Assembly (NCBI GenBank): GCA_937124585.1
Contig: CAKZKT010000080.1
Span: forward strand, 1-35,385
DNA: 35,385 nucleotides
Direction: 5' to 3'
Source of the DNA: an uncultured Anaerolineae bacterium
GTDB taxonomy: Bacteria > Chloroflexota > Anaerolineae > CG2-30-64-16
Part shown: positions 24,558 through 33,996 of the stretch, one piece after another
Layout: each line of letters opens with the position of its first letter
How positions within the stretch are numbered: position 1 is the stretch's first letter
The notes under the pieces: generated by a model
Databases searched by the model: none
What the model was told of the DNA's origin: nothing
The model's input: only the letters and a program-made list of their open reading frames with translations
Program-made: the position numbers and the translations under genes

Positions 24558-27500
24558 ATGTCACACCGATCATCCCGAGCGGCACGGCATCGCTTCGCAT
24601 GGATTGCTGTAGCGACCGTGCTATCTATGTTGCTCAATCTGGGCCAGGGCATCTTGCCCGGCACCAGCGCGCCGACCGCCAGCGCGCACAACCTGCAGAC
24701 CCGCATGGTCTATATGTTCTTCGACCCGGAGACGCAGGCGTGTCTCGATGCCCGCCTTGGAGGCACGCCGCTGCCGCCAGGTTGCCCACCGTTGCCTCCC
24801 GGCTGGCAGCCGGGCGACCCGGTGTTGCAGGCCGGCGACGAGTTGGGCGTGATCATCAAGGTGGTGCCGCGCGACGGCACCACCACCGGCGTGGGCGGAC
24901 ATATTGACTTTTACATCCCCAACGGCGTCCAGGTGGTGGATGTGGCCTACGTCGTGCCGAACGGCGCGGGCGGTTTCGACAAGGTGGCCATGAAGGGCCA
25001 GTCCCCCATCGCCATCGGCGCCGGGCCCATCGGCGCCAAGACCACCGCGCAGCTGGTCGGCCTCACCGACGTCTACACCAGCGCGGCCAGCGGCCTCTCC
25101 TCTACGGCGGTGAACCCGACCACCGGCCTGCACCTGGGCACCATTGCCGGCGTCTATGGCGACACCGGCATCTTCTATTCCACGGACCCCGACACGGCCT
25201 ACGGGAGCTGGCAGACCTACAACGGCGCTTCGACCGCCAACGGCTGCGGCTCGCTGGCCTTCAACCCCACCGCGCTGGGCCCGACGCTGGTCAACAACAG
25301 CGGCGACACCGTGGTGCCCTGCAACAAGTGGGATGCCGAGCAGCTCCTGGCCTGGGGTGTCAAGGGCGGCACCTTCGGCCAATCTGCGCCCATCGTGGAC
25401 TACGGGGATGGCCGCGGCAACGCGCCGTGGGGCTTTGCCAGCGGTGTGGCCGGCCCCGAAAGCGGCTACGCCTGGCATTTCGACTGGGACGAGTGGCAGG
25501 CCAGCGGCAAGACGGCGGCCGACATGCGCAACGCCATGGGCAACGACGAGATCGGCCCCTGGCGGCGCATCCAATACAACGGCGACCGCGTCTCCTACGA
25601 CCAGCCGGGCCTGATCAGCTCGGTGTTGGGCTACGCCAACATTGACGCCGGCAACCTCGGCGTTCCCGTCAGCACCTTGCCGACTACCGTCTCCCAAACC
25701 GATACGACCAGTCCTAAAGCCATCCGCTGGGCGGTGGGCCAGCTCACCGCCTATCGGCCCGAGTACGCCTGGGCCAAGATCAGGGTCACGGATGCCACGG
25801 CCGGGATCACCAACCCGGCGGGCTGCGCCAACCTGCGCGGCGACACCTTCGGCGGCGACGCGGGCGGCACCGACAACGGCAAGGACCACCTGTGGCGCTA
25901 CTACGAGCCCACCGAGGTCAAGGTGAGCATGTGCGCGGCCGTGGGCAAGCCGGCCACCAAGGAGCTGGTCAAGAGCGGCACGGTCTTTCAGTATCCGATC
26001 AAGATCTACAACCTGCAGGCCTTTCCCCTGACCAACGTGGTGGTGAAGGACGCCCTGGGCAGTGGGCTGACCTTCCTCGGCGCTGTTCCCGCCCAAAACA
26101 GCGGCCCCAATCCGCTGACCTGGAACGTGGGCACATTGTTGCCCGGCCAGAAGTTCGAGGCCGTGGTCTCCGTCAAGGCCACTTCCACCGGCTTCCTGGA
26201 CAACTGCGTGGTGATGCAGTCGGACCAGCTTACCGAGAGCTCGTGTGATACGACTATCTCGGGACTCTATCCCTACCTGGTGCCCGGCAAGACCGCGCGC
26301 TCGAGCAGCGTTGCTCCCGGCGGCACCGTGATCTACGACCTCCTGGTCAGGAACATCGGCGAGGGGCCGACCGGGAACCCGGTGACGATCAGCGAGTTCC
26401 TGCCGACCGGCTTCAGCTACGACCCCAGCTACGCTCCGGTGGTCTATGTCAACGGTGCGCTCGTTACGCTGCTCCCCAGCCAGATAAATTATACCAACCC
26501 CAACAATCCCATCTTCACGGTGCCCGCGGCTATCCAGGGCGGCAAACAGCTCACCCTGGCCTTCCGCGCCACGGTCTCGCCTGCAACGCAGCCGGGCCTG
26601 GCCTGTAACACCTTCTCGGCCACGCAGAACGGCGTGCCGATCACGTCCGGCTCGGAGGCCTGCGTGCAGGTGGCCGGCGGCAAGATCGGCGACACGGTCT
26701 GGCGCGACTGGGACGGCGACGGCGTGCAGGACCCGGGCGAGGAGGGGATCGCCGGCGTCACGGTCAAGCTCTACGACGCCACGGGGACGAACCTGCTGGC
26801 GACGACGACCACCGACGCCAACGGCAACTACTACTTCCCCGGCCTCACCGCCGGCACCTACGTGGTGGAGGTCAACAATGGCGCGGCGTTGCCCAACACG
26901 GTGCAGACCGGCGACCCGGATGCCACGCTGGACAACCGCCACACCGTCACCCTGGCCACCGACCAGCAGTACCTGAGCGCCGACTTCGGCTACAGACCCA
27001 CAGGAACCGGCGTCATCGGCGACAAAGTGTTCGAGGACATCGGCAACGACGGCAGCTTCGACGCCGGCACCGACTTCGGCATCCCCAACGTCACCGTCTG
27101 GCTCTACGAGGACTCGAACAGCAACGGGGTCATTGATGTCGGCGACGCCCTGGTGGCCACGAGGCAGAGCAACGCGACCGGCGACTACTCGTTCACCGGC
27201 CTGGCCACCGGCTACAGCTACCTGGTCAAGGTGGACAAGAACGACCCGGACATCCAAAGCTACTTCAACAACAAATACGACCCCGACCCGGTGCCGTACC
27301 AGCTCAGCACCGTGGAGATCAAGCCCTCGCCGAACCTGACCGGCAGCGACCTGGACAACGACTTCGGCTTCTGGCGGGTGGAGCCGGGCAGCATCGGCGA
27401 CCAGGTGTTCATTGACAACAACGGGAACGGCGTCTACGACACGGGCGACACACCGATCGCGGGCGTCACGGTCACCCTCTACCGCGACGGGCAGCCGTTC

Positions 27501-30500
27501 GCGACGACCGTCTCGGGGCCGGACGGCACGTACCTGTTCGACAACCTGGGGCCGGGGAACTACACCGTGGAGGTAGACACCGGCGATCCCGATATACCCG
27601 GCGGCCTCTTTGCAACCGTCAGCCGGTATGACAAGGCCCTGGCCGCGGGCGAGAACTACCTGACAGCCGACTTCCCCTTTGTGCCGCTAATCTCCAAGAC
27701 GGTGGACAAGGTCTACGCCACCACCGGCCAGACGCTGACCTTCGGCGTCAACGTCAACTACCCGGGCAACGAGCTGCTGTCCGATGTCACGGTGCGGGAC
27801 TTCATCCCCGCAGGGACCACGTACGCCTCGGCCGGTCAGGGCGGCTCTCTGACCACCTTCAGCTCGGCGCCGGGTGTGCCCGGGCTCAACCCCGGTTCGG
27901 GCGGCTACGCTGTGGAAGTTTTCGAGTTTAGTAACGTTACGACTCCGGAAGAGGCGCTCGACGCGCCAGATGATGTGACCGCCGAGCTGCGGGCCCAAAC
28001 CGGAAACTACCTCACCCTGGATATGGGTCAAACGATCCCCAACGGGTCTGTGCTCACCTTGCGGCTGCGCTATCGGCTCGCCGGCGGCAGCGCTATACCG
28101 GTGGCCGATGTGGATGGCAGCACCGACGGCTCGACCTTCAGCGGGCTGGCTACCATCAGCGGCCTCACGACCTCCCTGGCCGACTACAGCTACACCGTGT
28201 CGCATACGAGTGGCGGCATCCGGTATCTGCGCATCCGCGCCAGGGCGCCTTCCGGGAACGCCGCCGACCAATACGTTCAGGTTGATTCCGTTGCCTTCCC
28301 CGCCTCGGCTTCCGATCCGGCGACCGAGAACAGCATCAGCGCCTCCCCGACGGTGATTGCCCTGGGCTCCTCGGTGACCGTCACCATGACTGTCAAGGCC
28401 AGCGCCGCGGTCAACAACGTGACGCCGTCCGCGCTCCAAGTCATCGGCGGCTCGGCCACCGTCAGCGGCCCGTCTCCGTCCTCCCGCAATCTGGCGGCCA
28501 ACACCCAGGCCACCTTCACCTGGACCGTTACGCCGAGCAAGGTCGGCGAGTTCATCTTCTCGGCCTCGGCAACAGGCGCGAGCGGAATTGAGTTCGTGGA
28601 GGCCAGATCCAACAGCATCTTAGTCTCGCCAGAGGGGCAGAATCAATACGTGGCCTGGAACCTGGGCAGCAACGATCCCGGCACCTTCGGTATCACTGCG
28701 GCCAACAAGTACATCTACGCCTTTGGCGGCAACGACACGCTGGCCTTCTGGGCCTACAACACGGCCACCGGCGCCTGGAATAACCCCCTGAACCCGGCGG
28801 ACACGCCGGCGGGCGTGACCATCAAAGAGGGCGGCGCGCTGGCCAACGACGGCAGCCGTTACATCTACGCTTTGCGCGGCGATCAAACGCGTGTCTTCTT
28901 GCGCTACGACACGCAGACGGACACTTGGAACGACGCCGGCATCGCCGATCTGCCGGGCACCACCAACAAGGTGGTGGGCATGGGCGGCGCATTGATCTAT
29001 TTGAACGGCTACGTCTATGCCTTCCTCGGCAACGACTCACAGCAATTCTGGCGCTACGACGTGGCCGGCAATAGCTGGACGCAAATGGCCAGCACGCCCA
29101 CTGGCGGCACGGTGAACCAGGGAGGCTCCCTGGCCACCGATGGGACGAACATCTACGCCCTCCAGGGAGATGGCAAGAAAGGCTTCTGGCGCTACAACGT
29201 CGGCAGCAACACCTGGACGGTGCTGCAGCCCATCACGGAAAACGTCGGCAAGGGCGGCGCGCTCCGCTACGCCAACGGCGCCTTCTATGCCTTGATCGGG
29301 AACAAAACGCAACGGTTCTACCGCTACAATATCGCCGCCAACACCTGGACCAGACTCGCCGACACGGGCACAAACATCCAGGAAGGCGGCGCCCTGGCCT
29401 TTGACGGCGTCTACCTCTATGCCTTCATGGGCAATTCGACCGGCTACAAGCGATACGACCTCAGCGCGAATACCTGGACAGCCCTCACAGCCGCGCCGGC
29501 CACGGTCAAATGGGGCGGCGCGCTGACCTTCCTGGCCACCGGCAACGTGTCACGTACCAGCGCCAGCGCTTCCAAGAGCCTGGTCACCGGCGTCTCGCAG
29601 GTGACCCTGCGCATGACCGTGACCTCGGACAACGCGATCAATAACATCACAGCCAACGCGCCCACCTACACCGCCACCGGCGGGGCCACCGCTGCCTTCA
29701 GCGGGGCTACCTTGGTCAGCCCAGATGACGACATCAGCGGCCCTGGCGACCCGGTGATCTACCGGTGGACCGCCACCGTCACGCCTGGCAGTGTGCCCGG
29801 CGAGATCGTCTTTACCCTCAGCAACAGCCTGGGCGCCAGCAGCGCAGCCAAGACCAACAGCGTGCTGGTCACGCCCGCGCTGACCTGGTCGGCTACGGTC
29901 AACAGCAACCCGCCGGCGGTGATCTACAACACGGCACTCCTGAACGAGACCGGCGGCACGATCCCGAATGTGCCCTCCAACACCACTGAGACCGCCACCG
30001 CCGGCAGCATCGGCGACCGCGTCTGGGCCGACCTGAACGGCAACGGCGTGCAGGATGTGGGCGAATTCGGTCTGCCCGGCGTCAAGGTCTACGTGGACAG
30101 CAACAACAACGGCCAGTGGGATGCCGGCGAGCCGTATGACTTGACGGACGCCAGCGGGCTGTACCGCATCTACAACATGGGCGCCGGAACCTACACCGTG
30201 CGCCCCGACCCGGCCACCTATCCGGCCGGCTATCTGCCCACAACGGCCAGCAGCCTCAGCGTCTCGCTGAGCGCCGGCCAGCAGTACAACGACGCCGACT
30301 TCGGCCTGAAGCCGGCCGGCACGGGTTCTATCGGCGACATGGTCTGGCTGGACGCTAACAACAACGGTGTGCTGGACGCGGGAGAGAGCGGCCTGCCCGG
30401 CATCACCGTCACCCTCCAGAAGTGCGTCGGCGCGGTCTGTACCCCTGTGGCTACCAAGGTTACTGACGCCAATGGCCAGTACCAGTTCACCGGCCTGGTC

Positions 30501-33500
30501 GCCGGCGACTACCGCGTGGTCGTGGACAGCACCAGTGTTGTCACCAGCCCGTACGGCGGCACGTTCAGCCTGGCCGCGGCCATGGCCCCGACCTACGACA
30601 AGGACGGCATCGCCACGCCGCACACGACCCTGGTGACGTTGGCCACCGACTCGACCGTCGTCTCCGACGCCGACTTCGGCTACAACTGGTCCGGCAAGAT
30701 CGGCGACTACGTCTGGTGGGATAACAACGCCAACGGCCTGCAGGACGAGAGCCCGGCCACGCCCATCGCTAACGCTGCCGTGCTGCTCTACTTCGACGCC
30801 AATGGCAACGGTGTCCTGGATCCGGCCATGGGCGACTACCAGGTCGGCTTCGCCATGACCGGCCCCAACGGGGCCTATCTCTTCAGCAACCTGCCGCCCG
30901 GTCCCTACTTCGTGGACGTGTACGAGGACAGCATCACCACCGACGGCAATCGCAACATCGTGCCGACCACAGGCAACGTGCTCTACAAGAACCTGGGCGC
31001 CGGCGAGACCTATCTGGACGCCGACTTCGGCTACTACCGGGGCGCCCTGGTGCAGGGCAGCGTCTTCCACGACGACGATCGCAACAGCCTGTTCGAGGGC
31101 AGCGAGAACGGCCTGGCGGGCATCGAGGTGTGCCTGTACGCCAGCGACGGCGTCACGGTGATTGCGTGCAAAGACACCGATGCCGATGGCTATTTCGTCT
31201 TCATCGTGCCCGAGGGCGACTATGTGCTCAAATACAACACCGGCGAGACGACAGCCGCGGGCTATCCCGATGCCACCACGCCCATCAGCTACAGCTTCCA
31301 CGCCTACCCGGGCGAGAACTGGTACGAGCACACCTTCTTCGACTTCGGCGTGGACTACAGCGGCGCGGTCGGCGACCGGGTCTGGAACGACGCCGACGCC
31401 GACGGCGTGCAGGACGCGGGCGAGACGGGCCTGGCCGACGTGACGGTGTCGCTCTACCGTGACACCGACAACAGCGGCACGCTGAGCGCGGGCGACGGAT
31501 TCGTGGCCGCGCAGGCCACCGACGCCGCCGGGCAGTATCTGTTCATCGGCCTGGCCGACGGCGCCTACGTCGTGGTGGTGAACCCCGCCACCCTGCCGGC
31601 CGATTTCGGCCAGACGGCCGATCCCGACCAGCCGGGCATCCCGTGCACGAGCTGCGATAACCAAGGCGCGGCAACCATCTCGGGCGGCGGCAGCGTCCTG
31701 ACCGTAGATTTCGGCTACAAGTACTCGCCGCCGGTCGCAGTCAGCCTGTACAATCTCAACGGCACAGTGTGGCACGATGTCAACGGCGACGGCCAGTTCA
31801 TCAGCGAATCGGGCATCCCGACCGTGACGGTGCAGGTCACCTACGTCTACACGCCGACAAGCGGCTCGGCGACGACGGTCACCGTGCAGACCACCACGGC
31901 CGGCAACGGTGCATACGCCGTCAACGGCATCCCCGAGGGCGCGGTGGTCACCGTGCGCGTCGTCACCGCGACGCTGCCCAACGCCGCCTACGTGCAGACG
32001 GGCGACCCGGATCAGCCAGGCGTTCCGTGCACCGTTTGCGACAGCCAGACCCGCTTCACGATGCCGGCCGGTGATGTGACAGACAAGAACTTCGGCTATC
32101 AGCAGGTGTTCGGCGGCATCGGCGGCACGGTGGTGATCGGCCCGAACGCCAACGGCATCGCCGACGTCGGCGAGACGCCGCTGGCCGGCGTGACGATCAC
32201 GCTGATCTATGCCGGCGCAGACGGCATCCTGGGCACGGCCGACGACACCACGACCGGCCAGCAGACGAACGCCAGCGGCCAGTACAGCTTCACCAACCTG
32301 CTGCCCGGCCTCTACCAGGTGATCGAGACGAACCTCCCTGGCTACCTGAGCGTGGCCGACCGCGATGGCGGCAATCCGGACAACATCACGGTGAACCTGG
32401 CGCTCGGGCAGCACGTGGAGGGCCGCGACTTCGAGGATGTGCCGCCGCCCGCAGCCGCGGTGAGCAAGGTGCTCAGCGCGCCCGTCGGCCGCCCCATCGC
32501 CGTCGGCGACACGGTCACCTTCACGATCCGCATCACCAACACGGGCATCACGCCGCTGGCCAGCCTGACGATCAGCGACACGTACGACGCCGGCAAACTG
32601 ACTCCGCTCGGCTTCAGCGTGCCGCCGAACAGCCAGGCTGCCGGCCTCATCCTCTGGACGACGAACCTCTCGCCGTCGCTGCCGCTGGCGGCCGGCGCCA
32701 GCCTCGACCTGATGGTGGCCTTCCGCGCGGATGCGGTCACGCTGCCGGACGTCACGACCAACAACGTGACCGTCACGGGCCAGGATGTCTTCGAACAGCC
32801 GCTCGGCCCGCTGACCGCTCAGGCCAGCGTCCAGATCGAGCCTGCGGGCAGCGCCCAGATCGGCGATCGCGTGTGGTGGGATGTCAACGGCAACGGTGTG
32901 CAGGATGTGGGCGAGCCGGGGCTGGCAAACGTGGACGTGTTGCTCAATGGCGGTGCGCAGAGCACGACGACGAACGCCAGCGGCGAGTATCTGTTCACCT
33001 GGCTGCCGGCCGACACCTACACCGTGACGATCAGTCCGACCGAGTTCCAGCCTGGCGGCACGCTCTACAACTGGTACGGCACCGCGCCAACCAACCTGAT
33101 CCACACCGTCGCGGTGACACAGACTCAGGTGGTGCTGACGGCCGACTTCGGCCTGAACATCCCGTCGAGCTACGCGGTGAGCAAGCAGCTGGCCATGGCA
33201 GATCCGACGCGGCCGGGCGAGCCGATCACCTTCACGATCCGGGTGACGAACACCGGCGCCACGTGGCTGGCCCGCCTGTCGCTGCAGGATACGTACAACA
33301 ACACCTTCATGACCTACGGCTTCGGCGGCGACTTCGCGCAGCCCGACAGCGACGACCACGTCAACGACGGCGTGATCAACTGGACCGACGCGCTCAGCAC
33401 GGCGCGCGGCGGCCCGGGCCTGCTGGCGCCGGGCGCCAGCACCGTGATCACGGTCTGGTTCACTGCGCGCGAGGACACGCTAACCGAGGGCAGCCTGGGC

Positions 33501-33926
33501 ACGGCCAACCGAATCACCGTCACCGCGGCGCTCTTCGATCCCGACGGCACCGGGCCGCTGGAGGCGCTCGCCTCGCAGCCCGCCCAGGGCGCCACGGCCT
33601 ACGTACGCATCTACCGGCCGACCGGCATCACCGTGACCGACTTCCGGGCCGTGGCCGGCACAGACCAGGTGACGCTGAACTGGCGGACAGCCAACGAAGC
33701 GCAGATCCTGGGCTTCAATGTGCTGCGCCGTGTGGGCGGCAGCCGGCTGCAGTCGATCAATGAGGAGATCATCGCGGCGGAATATGCCGGCTCCAACCAG
33801 GGCACAACCTACACCTTCACCGATCCAGCCGCGCCGGCCGGCATTTACGTCTATGTCCTGGAGACGATCCATTTGGATGGCCGCTCGATCCAGAGCAGCC
33901 CGATCATCGTGAGAGTCACCCAATAG
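24558..33926 (+). CDS. Giant secreted surface protein with DUF11, SdrD-B repeats and a kelch-like propeller
   Basis: The protein has 3122 residues from ATG 24558 (AGAGGT five bases upstream). A signal peptide (cut near TASAHN, about 45) leads to a roughly 410-residue N-terminal region (46-455) that I do not recognise. Two DUF11-like domains (about 460-710), three SdrD-B repeats (709-1040, IGDTVWRDWDGDG), a DUF11 domain, a beta-rich segment with LDMGQTIPNGS (1115-1258) and an Ig-like domain (to 1358) follow. Residues about 1362-1658 hold six kelch-like blades of the form GGALxxxxxxYIYAFxG then FWRYDxxxNTW. After another Ig-like domain come seven more SdrD-B repeats (1815-2628), a DUF11 domain, an eleventh SdrD-B repeat (2767-2868), a last DUF11 domain and a Fn3-like C-terminal module (3016-3122) shared with the 4430-8227 protein. 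There is no LPXTG or C-terminal membrane helix. The likely role is a long calcium-stiffened fibre or adhesin. Confidence 0.92.
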   Translation: MSHRSSRAARHRFAWIAVATVLSMLLNLGQGILPGTSAPTASAHNLQTRMVYMFFDPETQACLDARLGGTPLPPGCPPLPPGWQPGDPVLQAGDELGVIIKVVPRDGTTTGVGGHIDFYIPNGVQVVDVAYVVPNGAGGFDKVAMKGQSPIAIGAGPIGAKTTAQLVGLTDVYTSAASGLSSTAVNPTTGLHLGTIAGVYGDTGIFYSTDPDTAYGSWQTYNGASTANGCGSLAFNPTALGPTLVNNSGDTVVPCNKWDAEQLLAWGVKGGTFGQSAPIVDYGDGRGNAPWGFASGVAGPESGYAWHFDWDEWQASGKTAADMRNAMGNDEIGPWRRIQYNGDRVSYDQPGLISSVLGYANIDAGNLGVPVSTLPTTVSQTDTTSPKAIRWAVGQLTAYRPEYAWAKIRVTDATAGITNPAGCANLRGDTFGGDAGGTDNGKDHLWRYYEPTEVKVSMCAAVGKPATKELVKSGTVFQYPIKIYNLQAFPLTNVVVKDALGSGLTFLGAVPAQNSGPNPLTWNVGTLLPGQKFEAVVSVKATSTGFLDNCVVMQSDQLTESSCDTTISGLYPYLVPGKTARSSSVAPGGTVIYDLLVRNIGEGPTGNPVTISEFLPTGFSYDPSYAPVVYVNGALVTLLPSQINYTNPNNPIFTVPAAIQGGKQLTLAFRATVSPATQPGLACNTFSATQNGVPITSGSEACVQVAGGKIGDTVWRDWDGDGVQDPGEEGIAGVTVKLYDATGTNLLATTTTDANGNYYFPGLTAGTYVVEVNNGAALPNTVQTGDPDATLDNRHTVTLATDQQYLSADFGYRPTGTGVIGDKVFEDIGNDGSFDAGTDFGIPNVTVWLYEDSNSNGVIDVGDALVATRQSNATGDYSFTGLATGYSYLVKVDKNDPDIQSYFNNKYDPDPVPYQLSTVEIKPSPNLTGSDLDNDFGFWRVEPGSIGDQVFIDNNGNGVYDTGDTPIAGVTVTLYRDGQPFATTVSGPDGTYLFDNLGPGNYTVEVDTGDPDIPGGLFATVSRYDKALAAGENYLTADFPFVPLISKTVDKVYATTGQTLTFGVNVNYPGNELLSDVTVRDFIPAGTTYASAGQGGSLTTFSSAPGVPGLNPGSGGYAVEVFEFSNVTTPEEALDAPDDVTAELRAQTGNYLTLDMGQTIPNGSVLTLRLRYRLAGGSAIPVADVDGSTDGSTFSGLATISGLTTSLADYSYTVSHTSGGIRYLRIRARAPSGNAADQYVQVDSVAFPASASDPATENSISASPTVIALGSSVTVTMTVKASAAVNNVTPSALQVIGGSATVSGPSPSSRNLAANTQATFTWTVTPSKVGEFIFSASATGASGIEFVEARSNSILVSPEGQNQYVAWNLGSNDPGTFGITAANKYIYAFGGNDTLAFWAYNTATGAWNNPLNPADTPAGVTIKEGGALANDGSRYIYALRGDQTRVFLRYDTQTDTWNDAGIADLPGTTNKVVGMGGALIYLNGYVYAFLGNDSQQFWRYDVAGNSWTQMASTPTGGTVNQGGSLATDGTNIYALQGDGKKGFWRYNVGSNTWTVLQPITENVGKGGALRYANGAFYALIGNKTQRFYRYNIAANTWTRLADTGTNIQEGGALAFDGVYLYAFMGNSTGYKRYDLSANTWTALTAAPATVKWGGALTFLATGNVSRTSASASKSLVTGVSQVTLRMTVTSDNAINNITANAPTYTATGGATAAFSGATLVSPDDDISGPGDPVIYRWTATVTPGSVPGEIVFTLSNSLGASSAAKTNSVLVTPALTWSATVNSNPPAVIYNTALLNETGGTIPNVPSNTTETATAGSIGDRVWADLNGNGVQDVGEFGLPGVKVYVDSNNNGQWDAGEPYDLTDASGLYRIYNMGAGTYTVRPDPATYPAGYLPTTASSLSVSLSAGQQYNDADFGLKPAGTGSIGDMVWLDANNNGVLDAGESGLPGITVTLQKCVGAVCTPVATKVTDANGQYQFTGLVAGDYRVVVDSTSVVTSPYGGTFSLAAAMAPTYDKDGIATPHTTLVTLATDSTVVSDADFGYNWSGKIGDYVWWDNNANGLQDESPATPIANAAVLLYFDANGNGVLDPAMGDYQVGFAMTGPNGAYLFSNLPPGPYFVDVYEDSITTDGNRNIVPTTGNVLYKNLGAGETYLDADFGYYRGALVQGSVFHDDDRNSLFEGSENGLAGIEVCLYASDGVTVIACKDTDADGYFVFIVPEGDYVLKYNTGETTAAGYPDATTPISYSFHAYPGENWYEHTFFDFGVDYSGAVGDRVWNDADADGVQDAGETGLADVTVSLYRDTDNSGTLSAGDGFVAAQATDAAGQYLFIGLADGAYVVVVNPATLPADFGQTADPDQPGIPCTSCDNQGAATISGGGSVLTVDFGYKYSPPVAVSLYNLNGTVWHDVNGDGQFISESGIPTVTVQVTYVYTPTSGSATTVTVQTTTAGNGAYAVNGIPEGAVVTVRVVTATLPNAAYVQTGDPDQPGVPCTVCDSQTRFTMPAGDVTDKNFGYQQVFGGIGGTVVIGPNANGIADVGETPLAGVTITLIYAGADGILGTADDTTTGQQTNASGQYSFTNLLPGLYQVIETNLPGYLSVADRDGGNPDNITVNLALGQHVEGRDFEDVPPPAAAVSKVLSAPVGRPIAVGDTVTFTIRITNTGITPLASLTISDTYDAGKLTPLGFSVPPNSQAAGLILWTTNLSPSLPLAAGASLDLMVAFRADAVTLPDVTTNNVTVTGQDVFEQPLGPLTAQASVQIEPAGSAQIGDRVWWDVNGNGVQDVGEPGLANVDVLLNGGAQSTTTNASGEYLFTWLPADTYTVTISPTEFQPGGTLYNWYGTAPTNLIHTVAVTQTQVVLTADFGLNIPSSYAVSKQLAMADPTRPGEPITFTIRVTNTGATWLARLSLQDTYNNTFMTYGFGGDFAQPDSDDHVNDGVINWTDALSTARGGPGLLAPGASTVITVWFTAREDTLTEGSLGTANRITVTAALFDPDGTGPLEALASQPAQGATAYVRIYRPTGITVTDFRAVAGTDQVTLNWRTANEAQILGFNVLRRVGGSRLQSINEEIIAAEYAGSNQGTTYTFTDPAAPAGIYVYVLETIHLDGRSIQSSPIIVRVTQ

Positions 33927-33934
33927 AAAACAGG

Positions 33935-33969
33935 GGGCAGCGGCCGGTATTCACTACCGGTCGCTGCCC
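33935..33969 (+). terminator. Hairpin terminator after the giant surface-protein gene
   Basis: GGGCAGCGGCCGGTA (33935-33949) pairs with TACCGGTCGCTGCCC (33955-33969) over 15 positions with one G-T wobble and a 5-base loop. It begins 9 bases after the stop codon. Only a short TCTTCC tract follows, so termination may be incomplete and the next gene, whose start is 28 bases on, may be partly co-transcribed. Confidence 0.6.
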
Positions 33970-33996
33970 TCTTCCGCCGTCAATCAGGAGCCAGCC

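Noticed and set aside
24621-27257. An 878-codon open frame on the minus strand
   Set aside because: It is a shadow of the N-terminal third of the giant surface protein and has no signal, ribosome site or domain.
29550-33359. A 1269-codon open frame on the minus strand
   Set aside because: It is antisense to the SdrD-B/DUF11 repeats of the 24558-33926 gene. The repeated Asp/Gly/Thr codons of those repeats keep the opposite frame open; the product is His/Val/Arg-rich without domains.
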